DNA of 64,000 nucleotides from Endozoicomonas sp. 4G (GTDB lineage Bacteria; Pseudomonadota; Gammaproteobacteria; Pseudomonadales; Endozoicomonadaceae): NCBI RefSeq assembly GCF_023822025.1, contig NZ_CP082909.1, positions 1,064,698 to 1,128,697 of the forward strand, read 5' to 3'. Shown piece by piece: positions 58,290 to 64,000 of this stretch (position 1 is its first letter; each line of letters starts with the position of its first letter). The notes under the pieces were generated by a model. It saw only the letters and a program-made list of their open reading frames with translations, ran no database searches and was not told where the DNA came from. The position numbers and the translations under genes were made by a program.

Positions 58290-58597
58290 AGATTGATGCC
58301 TATGCTTTCACAGCAGGGCATTCCAGGCAGCAAAAAGAAGAAGGTGTATGGGGAGCTGGCTAAGCATCGACAGCTTAACTTCTCTTCCGAATATGTAGAA
58401 ATGAGCAGGCCAACTATAATGGGTTCAGATTGGCGGACTGGTTTCTCAGGTACACACTCTCCTTTTTGTTGCTTTCAAGATTGAATTAAAGACTACTGTT
58501 GTCAAACTGCCGTATGGCATTTATGCCCCGGTCGACTCTCCGTTCAAGTAGTTTCATCGTGCTGGGTCGATCCGTGGCGAATTCGCGAGAGGATATC
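58290..58597. other. Region between the gapA terminator and pyk
   Basis: About 300 bases that should hold the pyk promoter. I see no clear hexamer pair or hairpin. Small open frames here lack support. Confidence 0.4.
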
Positions 58598-60034
58598 ATG
58601 CTCAGACGCACAAAAATCGTTGCCACACTTGGACCTGCCACAGAGTCCGAAGAACAGCTCACCAAGTTGATCGAAGCCGGTGTCAACGTTGTTCGACTGA
58701 ACTTCTCCCACGGTGACGCAGATGATCACCGTATCCGTGCAGAGCGCATTCGCAGTATCGCTGCCCGACTGGGTCGCAGTGTTGCGATTTTGGGTGACCT
58801 GCAGGGGCCTAAAATTCGTATCGGTCGTTTCCAGAATGGGAAGATCTTTCTGCCAGATGGTGCTGAATTCATTCTGGATGCTGAACTGCCTTTCGATGCC
58901 GGTGATGAAACACAGGTTGGTCTGGCTTACAAAGATCTGCCCAATGACTGCAAGGTAGGCGATGTCCTGTTACTGGACGATGGTCGTCTGAGTTTGCAGG
59001 TTAAATCTATTGAAGGTTCCCGCATTGTAACCACTACTCTGGATGGTGGTGAGCTGTCCAATAACAAGGGTATCAACCTGGCCGGTGGTGGTCTGTCTGC
59101 CGATGCCCTGACCGACAAAGATAAGGAAGATATCAAGCTGGCCGCCGCCCTGGGGGTCGATTTCATGGCGGTGTCTTTCGTTCGCAGTGCTGCGGATGTT
59201 GAGCTGGCTCGCAAGCTCCTGGGTGAAGCCGGTGGTACGGCTGCCATTCTGTCCAAGATTGAGCGTGCGGAAGTGGTTCAAAGCTTTGAATTGCTGGAAG
59301 AAGTGATCAGGGCTTCTGATGCGGTCATGGTGGCTCGTGGTGATCTGGGAGTAGAGATCGGCGACGCTGAACTGATTGGTGTTCAGAAGCAAATGATCAA
59401 CGTCGCTCGTCGTCTTAACCGTCCGGTTATTACCGCTACACAAATGATGGAATCCATGATTCACAACACTCAGCCAACCCGTGCTGAAGTGTTTGACGTG
59501 GCCAATGCGGTTCTGGATGGCACCGACGCTGTTATGCTGTCTGGTGAAACGGCGACAGGCAAGCGTCCCCATGAGGTCGTTAAGGCTATGGCCCGTATCT
59601 GTCAGGGTGCCGAGAAACATCCTGAAATGATCTCCGGAAGCAGTCTGGACAAAGCCTATGCCGGTGAAACCGATGCCGCTATCGCCCTGGCTGCCATGCA
59701 CGCTGCTAATCGTCTGGAAGGGGTAACAGCGATTGTTTGTCTGACCAAGACCGGTGCTACGCCTCTGTGGATGTCCCGGGTTAACACCAGTCTGCCTATT
59801 TTTGCCATGACTCGCTATAAAACCACCGAGCGTCGTGTGGCACTTTACCGTGGTGTTGAATCGGTAGCCTTTGACAGCGGCAGTCATTACGGCCCTGAAG
59901 TGAATGAAAGGGCTATTGATGAACTGAAAGCTCGTGGCCTGCTGGAATCCGGTGACCGCATCATCCTGACCAAGGGTGAGTCCGGTGAAGTCGAAGGCGG
60001 CACCAACACCATGCAGATTGTTACGGTTAAATAA
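58598..60034 (+). CDS. pyk: Pyruvate kinase
   Basis: It transfers phosphate from phosphoenolpyruvate to ADP, the last step of glycolysis. The 478-residue protein has all main motifs: MLRRTKIVATLGPATES, VVRLNFSHGD, LGDLQGPKIRIG, AILSKIERAEVV, VMVARGDLGVEI and ITATQMMESMIHNTQPTRAE, with a C-terminal regulatory domain ending GGTNTMQIVTVK. It looks more like E. coli PykA than PykF. ATG 58598 has GAGAGGA five bases upstream, so the longer frame from 58499 is not used. A short hairpin lies between this gene and pfkA. Confidence 0.95.
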   Translation: MLRRTKIVATLGPATESEEQLTKLIEAGVNVVRLNFSHGDADDHRIRAERIRSIAARLGRSVAILGDLQGPKIRIGRFQNGKIFLPDGAEFILDAELPFDAGDETQVGLAYKDLPNDCKVGDVLLLDDGRLSLQVKSIEGSRIVTTTLDGGELSNNKGINLAGGGLSADALTDKDKEDIKLAAALGVDFMAVSFVRSAADVELARKLLGEAGGTAAILSKIERAEVVQSFELLEEVIRASDAVMVARGDLGVEIGDAELIGVQKQMINVARRLNRPVITATQMMESMIHNTQPTRAEVFDVANAVLDGTDAVMLSGETATGKRPHEVVKAMARICQGAEKHPEMISGSSLDKAYAGETDAAIALAAMHAANRLEGVTAIVCLTKTGATPLWMSRVNTSLPIFAMTRYKTTERRVALYRGVESVAFDSGSHYGPEVNERAIDELKARGLLESGDRIILTKGESGEVEGGTNTMQIVTVK

Positions 60035-60046
60035 TTTCAGTTAAGT

Positions 60047-60073
60047 ACAGGCATGTTTTTCAGGCATGCCTGT
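60047..60073 (+). terminator. Weak hairpin between pyk and pfkA
   Basis: Arms ACAGGCATG (60047-60055) and CATGCCTGT (60065-60073). The T run is in the loop rather than after the stem, so it may only attenuate read-through. Confidence 0.55.
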
Positions 60074-60109
60074 TGTTTCCCCTGACGGGATTTAGGAGAC
60101 GAGCAGATC

Positions 60110-61102
60110 ATGGCAGAACTGAAAGCAGAACTGAAAAAAGTGGGTGTGCTGACTTCAGGTGGTGATGCGCCAGGCATGAATGCTGCCATTCGTTCCGTAG
60201 TTCGCAGCTGTATCTTTTACGGGATTGAGCCGGTAGCCATTTATGAAGGTTACAAAGGTTTGATTGATAACGACCTGAAAGTGATGAATGCGCGCTCAGT
60301 GGCCAATATTATCAATCAGGGGGGGACTTTCCTGAAGTCTGCCCGCTGTCAGGAGTTCCGTACCCCAGAGGGTCGTGCTGCCGCCTACGAAAATGCCCGG
60401 GCCGCAGGACTGGATGGACTGGTTGTTATTGGCGGCGATGGTTCGTTCACGGGGGCCATGCTGCTGGAAAAAGAGCACGGTCTTCCCTGTATTGGCGTGC
60501 CCGGTACCATTGATAATGATATCTTCGGAACCGATTACACCATCGGTTATGATACCGCTTTGAATACGGTGGTGGAGGCGATTGACAAGATTCGTGATAC
60601 CGCCACTTCTCATAATCGTCTGTTTCTGATCGAGGTGATGGGTCGGGATGCCGGCTTTATTGCATTGAATGCTGGTATTGCCGCGGGTGCAGAAGAGATT
60701 TTGATTCCAGAAGACCAGAAGCCCATTGATCAGCTGATGAGCTCTCTTGAAAGCAGTGGCCGGGCTGGGAAAACATCCAGCATCGTTGTGGTTTCAGAAG
60801 GTGATAAATCCGGAGGTGTCTTTGAACTCTCCAGGGCGGTGGAAGAAAACTTCCCGGCTTATGAAGTCAAAGTGACCGTGCTGGGTCATATTCAGCGGGG
60901 TGGTAAGCCCAGCTGTTATGACCGGGTCCTGGCCAGTCGCCTTGGCGTGGCTTCTGTAGAAGCTCTGCGTGATGGTGTCAGCGGTGTCATGGTGGGTGTT
61001 CGTGATCAGAAGATTGTTCATACACCACTGAAAGAAGCCATCAGTAAACACAATGCGATTGATAGCCATCTGCTGAAAGTGGCGGATATCGTCACAGTAT
61101 AA
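60110..61102 (+). CDS. pfkA: 6-phosphofructokinase
   Basis: PfkA phosphorylates fructose 6-phosphate, the key control step of glycolysis. The 330-residue protein shows KKVGVLTSGGDAPGMNAAIR, GLVVIGGDGSFTGA, the catalytic PGTIDNDIFGTDYTIGYDTA, EVMGRDAGFIAL and GHIQRGGKPSCYDR. The GGDGS motif is that of ATP-using bacterial enzymes. ATG 60110 follows TTTAGGAG by about 10 bases. It is encoded between pyk and crr. A short leader (MAELKAELK) precedes the conserved core. Confidence 0.95.
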   Translation: MAELKAELKKVGVLTSGGDAPGMNAAIRSVVRSCIFYGIEPVAIYEGYKGLIDNDLKVMNARSVANIINQGGTFLKSARCQEFRTPEGRAAAYENARAAGLDGLVVIGGDGSFTGAMLLEKEHGLPCIGVPGTIDNDIFGTDYTIGYDTALNTVVEAIDKIRDTATSHNRLFLIEVMGRDAGFIALNAGIAAGAEEILIPEDQKPIDQLMSSLESSGRAGKTSSIVVVSEGDKSGGVFELSRAVEENFPAYEVKVTVLGHIQRGGKPSCYDRVLASRLGVASVEALRDGVSGVMVGVRDQKIVHTPLKEAISKHNAIDSHLLKVADIVTV

Positions 61103-61167
61103 ATGGCGTAATCAGGTCAACAGGCCTGGCTCCTAAAATCAATGCGTTCAAGTAAATGGTGAAAACG

Positions 61168-61674
61168 ATGAGCCTTTTTGACTCTTTCAAAAAAAGCGTG
61201 GGGCTGAGCGCCGATCAGGGAACGGTGATCAAAGCACCACTGAGCGGTGATATTGTACCGATTGAAGAAGTACCTGATCCTGTTTTTGCGGATAAAGTGG
61301 TTGGTGACGGTATTGCCATTAATCCTACCGGCAGCGTCATGGTAGCGCCCTGTGATGGTGAAATTGGCAAGATCTTTGAAACCAATCACGCCTTCAGCAT
61401 GGAGACACCTACCGGCGTCGAGCTATTCGTTCACTTTGGTATTGATACAGTTGAGCTGAAGGGCGAAGGTTTCAAGCGTATTGCCAGCGAAGGCCAACAG
61501 GTCAAGGCCGGAGATCCGATCATCGAAGTGGATCTGAAGTTACTGAAAGAGAAAGCCAAGAGCGTTATTACGCCTGTTGTGATCTCTAATATGGACGATG
61601 TCGCCTCTCTGGAAAAATCTTCAGGCTCTGTTGTTCAGGGCAGTGATGACCTGCTGGTTGTAAAAATGAGGTAG
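61168..61674 (+). CDS. crr: PTS glucose-specific IIA component Crr
   Basis: IIA-Glc passes phosphate from HPr to IICB proteins and controls catabolite repression and inducer exclusion in enteric bacteria. The 168-residue protein begins SLFDSFKK, has IKAPLSGDIVPIEEVPDPVFA and the active His in VELFVHFGIDTVELKGEGF. ATG 61168 has GGTGA upstream. The in-frame ATG 61156 overlaps that site and is less likely. It is the natural partner for the IIA-less NagE encoded 6.6 kb upstream. Confidence 0.95.
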   Translation: MSLFDSFKKSVGLSADQGTVIKAPLSGDIVPIEEVPDPVFADKVVGDGIAINPTGSVMVAPCDGEIGKIFETNHAFSMETPTGVELFVHFGIDTVELKGEGFKRIASEGQQVKAGDPIIEVDLKLLKEKAKSVITPVVISNMDDVASLEKSSGSVVQGSDDLLVVKMR

Positions 61675-61700
61675 TACAGCCATCCGTGCATTCCCCCTCG

Positions 61701-61721
61701 TTCCCACGCTTTGCGTGGGAA
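61701..61721. repeat. Dispersed hairpin repeat (TTCCCACGC arms), copy 3, at the intron insertion site
   Basis: Arms TTCCCACGC (61701-61709) and GCGTGGGAA (61713-61721) with TTT loop. The copies at 17106 and 20408 continue TGCATACCTCACC. Here the match stops after TGCATAC, where the intron begins. Confidence 0.9.
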
Positions 61722-61728
61722 TGCATAC

Positions 61729-63586
61729 GTGTGCCGAGCATGTCACACAGCTTGGGGGTGAAAGTCCCCTGTCCAGCCAGATGAGGGCGAAGGACTAGTG
61801 AAGCACAAGGTTTGTATCGTGAGATGCAGGCTGAAGGCAGTGTGGAGCAAAACCGCGAGCCGACGAACAGAAATCAGATATGAGGCTGTTTGCGTGAGGA
61901 CGAGTCAGCGTATGATGACGAAGTCCATACTCATCCGGACATTCAGGCAGTAGATCTGGCGGTTGTGCGGCGAAGGCGGTGTGACTTACCTCGGGAGGTC
62001 TGTGTGGTGTCTGATATTTCGGACTGAGGTCATCGTAAGGTGACTTGACCGCCACACAGAAGTCAGCAGATGGCATAGTAGCTGGCGTATGTCAGTGAAG
62101 GCCTGAACGGTACAGAGTGGTGAGTAGTTTCTGTTATTCGATACACTGGACGCAGACAAATCCAGCAAACACTGGAACTCATGCCAAGTGGTCACGGCGG
62201 AACCGGAGGCTGCAAGGCTATGAGAGCTGAGGTCGTGTCGGTATCACAGGATTACGAAAGCCCGGCGGGTGGTACTAGACTGATGGAGCGTATCGCCAAC
62301 CCCAATAATTTAACAAGAGCCTTTCAGCGAGTTAAACGCAATAAAGGCGCAGCAGGGATCGACCGTATGACAGTGGAAGGGTTGTACACCCATCTACAAG
62401 AACATGGTCATGAACTGCGACAATGTCTTTTGCAGGGAGAATGGCGTCCTGCTCCCGTAAGGCGAGTACTGATTCCCAAACCGGACGGAGGAGAAAGGCA
62501 GTTGGGTATACCAATCGCCTTAGACCGAATGGTGCAGCAAGCGATACAGCAAGTATTGCAGGCCGAGTGGGAACTAAGGTTCTCATCTTTCAGTTACGGG
62601 TTCAGGCCGAACCGGTCAGCTCATCAGGCGATTAATCAGGCTCAGTCGTATATCCGAGAAGGATATAACTGGGTTGTGGACATTGACCTGTCGAAATTCT
62701 TCGATCGGGTTAACCATGATCGACTGATGGCAAAACTGGCAGTTCACACAGATGACAAGGATGTATTACGTTTAATTCGACGATTCCTACAGTCCGGAGT
62801 GATGGAGAACGGGCTGGTAAAACCGCAGACGGAAGGAGTGCCTCAGGGAGGGCCGCTCTCACCTGTGTTGTCTAACATCGTACTGGATGAACTCGATAAA
62901 GAGTTAGAAAAGCGTGATTTACGATTTGTACGTTACGCTGATGACTGTCGGGTGTTTGTGCGAAGCAAGAAAGCAGGCGAGAGAGTGATGGCAAGTTTGA
63001 CTCGTTACATCGAAAGTAAGCTGAAGCTGAAAGTCAACGTTGCGAAAAGTGCAGTTGACAAGGCATGGAGGCGGGCGTTCCTGGGATACAGCTTTACCAG
63101 AGATGGCAGGAAGAAGCTGGCAGATAAAACCTGCAAGCGGTTCAGGGACAAGGTCAAACAACTAACCCGCAAAGGCGGGCGGTCACTGGAGCAGAGATTG
63201 GAGTCTCTGAATCGCTATTTACGGGGCTGGAAGAACTACTTTCGAGAAGTTGAAACCCGTTCGGAGTTTGAAAACTTTGACTGCTGGATCAGGCGACGAT
63301 TGAGAAGTTTGCTCTGGTATCAATGGAAGAAAAGTCCGAAGCGATATGCGGAGCTAAGAAGGCGAGGAGTCAGTGAAGAGCTGACGAGGCAGACAGTAGG
63401 ATCGAGCAAAGGGTACTGGCGGATAAGCCGGAGTCCTGCGCTGCACTTAGCATTGCCGAATAGTTGGTTCGATGAATTAGGTTTGATTAGATTATTGGCT
63501 GCTTAACTGACCGAAACGCCCAGTACGGACCCGTATGCTGGGTGTTGTGGGAGGAGCGTAGCTGTGAGGCTACGCCCTATCCCGAT
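61729..63586 (+). mobile_element. Group II intron, class C-like
   Basis: The 5' end reads GTGTGCCGAGC. About 490 bases of structured non-coding sequence (domains I-III) precede an intron-encoded protein. After it, CGCCCAGTACGGACCC...GGGTGTTGTGGG looks like domain V, and GCGTAGCTGTGAGGCTACGC (63556-63575) forms a domain VI stem. The 3' end is probably at CCCGAT, followed by exon CTTCCCC. The site lies directly after a hairpin repeat, the habit of class C introns. Boundaries are good to a few bases. Confidence 0.85.
62220..63506 (+). CDS. Group II intron reverse transcriptase/maturase
   Basis: The 428-residue protein helps the intron splice and copies it into new sites. Reverse transcriptase motifs are in order: NKGAAGIDRMTVEG, IPKPDGGERQLGIP, SYGFRPNRSAHQAI, DIDLSKFFDRVNH, EGVPQGGPLSPVLSNI, and the catalytic VRYADDCRVF. 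A maturase domain follows, with LNRYLRGWKNYF and a C-terminal RSPALHLALPNSWFDELGL. There is no HNH endonuclease domain, which is typical of class C proteins. ATG 62220 has GGAGG ten bases upstream and is preferred to ATG 62181. The frame is intact and the catalytic YADD is present. Confidence 0.93.
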   Translation: MRAEVVSVSQDYESPAGGTRLMERIANPNNLTRAFQRVKRNKGAAGIDRMTVEGLYTHLQEHGHELRQCLLQGEWRPAPVRRVLIPKPDGGERQLGIPIALDRMVQQAIQQVLQAEWELRFSSFSYGFRPNRSAHQAINQAQSYIREGYNWVVDIDLSKFFDRVNHDRLMAKLAVHTDDKDVLRLIRRFLQSGVMENGLVKPQTEGVPQGGPLSPVLSNIVLDELDKELEKRDLRFVRYADDCRVFVRSKKAGERVMASLTRYIESKLKLKVNVAKSAVDKAWRRAFLGYSFTRDGRKKLADKTCKRFRDKVKQLTRKGGRSLEQRLESLNRYLRGWKNYFREVETRSEFENFDCWIRRRLRSLLWYQWKKSPKRYAELRRRGVSEELTRQTVGSSKGYWRISRSPALHLALPNSWFDELGLIRLLAA

Positions 63587-63720
63587 CTTCCCCAGCAGGT
63601 TAGTATCCCTGATCAACTTGTTAGTGACGATTTTCCTCCCTTCTTCTAAGCTGTTCCCGATTGAACCGTCCGGCTAATTCGTGGTCTCACCTAAAAAACT
63701 GTGGGATAAGGGAGGTGTGT

Positions 63721-64000
63721 ATGAAAGGAATTGTGTCACTTTTAGTATTGGTGGTTACCGGGTTTCTGCTGCTGATTTTTTCATTTCAAGAGGTATCTAC
63801 GCCTCCGAAAGAGCATCAGGAGTCTGAGCAATTACAGGTTGTTATTGACCAGTTGGACTCTGTCAGAAAAGAAACGGTTGCCCGATACCTCGATGGCGAC
63901 TCGGTATTAAACGGGAACAGTTACCAGTCTTATGATCAGGCGCGCAATGCTCGCCTGAACCGGATGACCCATCAGGAGCTACTGGCAGAGCTCAGGCGTC
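63721..64000 (+). CDS. Membrane-anchored protein of unknown function, 5' part
   Basis: ATG 63721 follows a strong ribosome site (GGGAGGTG, 5-6 bases upstream) and the frame is open to the window end (93 codons seen). The product starts with a hydrophobic segment (IVSLLVLVVTGFLLLIF) that is either a membrane anchor or an uncleaved signal, then a polar helical region (ESEQLQVVIDQLDSVRKETV). I recognise no family. It lies just downstream of the intron in the same orientation, and the rest of the gene is outside the window. Confidence 0.75.
   Translation, partial: MKGIVSLLVLVVTGFLLLIFSFQEVSTPPKEHQESEQLQVVIDQLDSVRKETVARYLDGDSVLNGNSYQSYDQARNARLNRMTHQELLAELRR

Noticed and set aside
62220-63506. Diversity-generating retroelement reverse transcriptase
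   Set aside because: The protein has a maturase domain, and the flanks contain group II intron domain V/VI-like sequence. No template/variable repeat pair was seen.

Overview
This 64 kb window looks like a chromosomal stretch of a gammaproteobacterium. The housekeeping proteins (ArgR, ArtPJQM, FkpA, PtsI, NagE, GapA, PfkA, Crr) are close in kind to the enterobacterial versions. The accessory half is packed with secreted proteins that carry eukaryote-type domains. That mix fits an animal-associated marine symbiont of the Endozoicomonas type. The genus is an inference from gene content, not a measured placement.

Layout. 1-12711: four tandem paralogs of a very large secreted protein (about 1330-1360 aa when complete) with a C-terminal OTU-type cysteine protease domain. 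The first is cut by the window edge and the fourth is cut by an IS50/Tn5-like insertion sequence (12701-14200). 14575-23510: three tandem paralogs of a second secreted family (836, 986 and 977 aa) with a Gly-rich linker and a four-cysteine zinc-binding motif. The two longer ones also have a C-terminal segment that reads like an animal Death domain. Dispersed palindromic repeats separate these genes. 23761-33909: ordinary metabolism: fadH with a divergent TetR regulator, an HD-domain protein, the arginine transport operon artPJQM opposite argR with ARG boxes between them, a secreted amidase and the lipoprotein isomerase fkpA.

34278-43231 is a second accessory island. It holds four copies of a secreted protein built from a signal peptide, an acidic region with IKQEP/IKEEP motifs, 4-9 tandem C2H2 zinc fingers on a 34-residue unit, and a basic nuclear-localisation-like tail. 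One copy is frameshifted, and two copies are almost identical except for the loss of exactly five fingers. Scattered among them are a DUF1016/YhcG nuclease with a small partner, a broken DUF29 gene and duplicated fragments of a MATE transporter gene.

43329-61674 is a central sugar and fermentation region: MATE transporter, nagK, two class II aldolases, a small secreted protein, ptsI, adhE, a GlcNAc-type EIICB (nagE), ptsH, gapA, pyk, pfkA and crr. Together these give PTS uptake of GlcNAc/glucose, glycolysis and ethanol fermentation. NagE lacks its own IIA domain, and the free IIA (Crr) is encoded in the same region. The window ends with a class C-like group II intron (about 61729-63586) inserted beside a dispersed hairpin repeat, then the start of an unidentified membrane-anchored protein.

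The most interesting content is the set of secreted multi-finger C2H2 proteins with nuclear-type tails. They look like host-nucleus-targeted DNA-binding effectors that evolve by gain and loss of fingers. Death-like-domain and OTU-domain families stand beside them.
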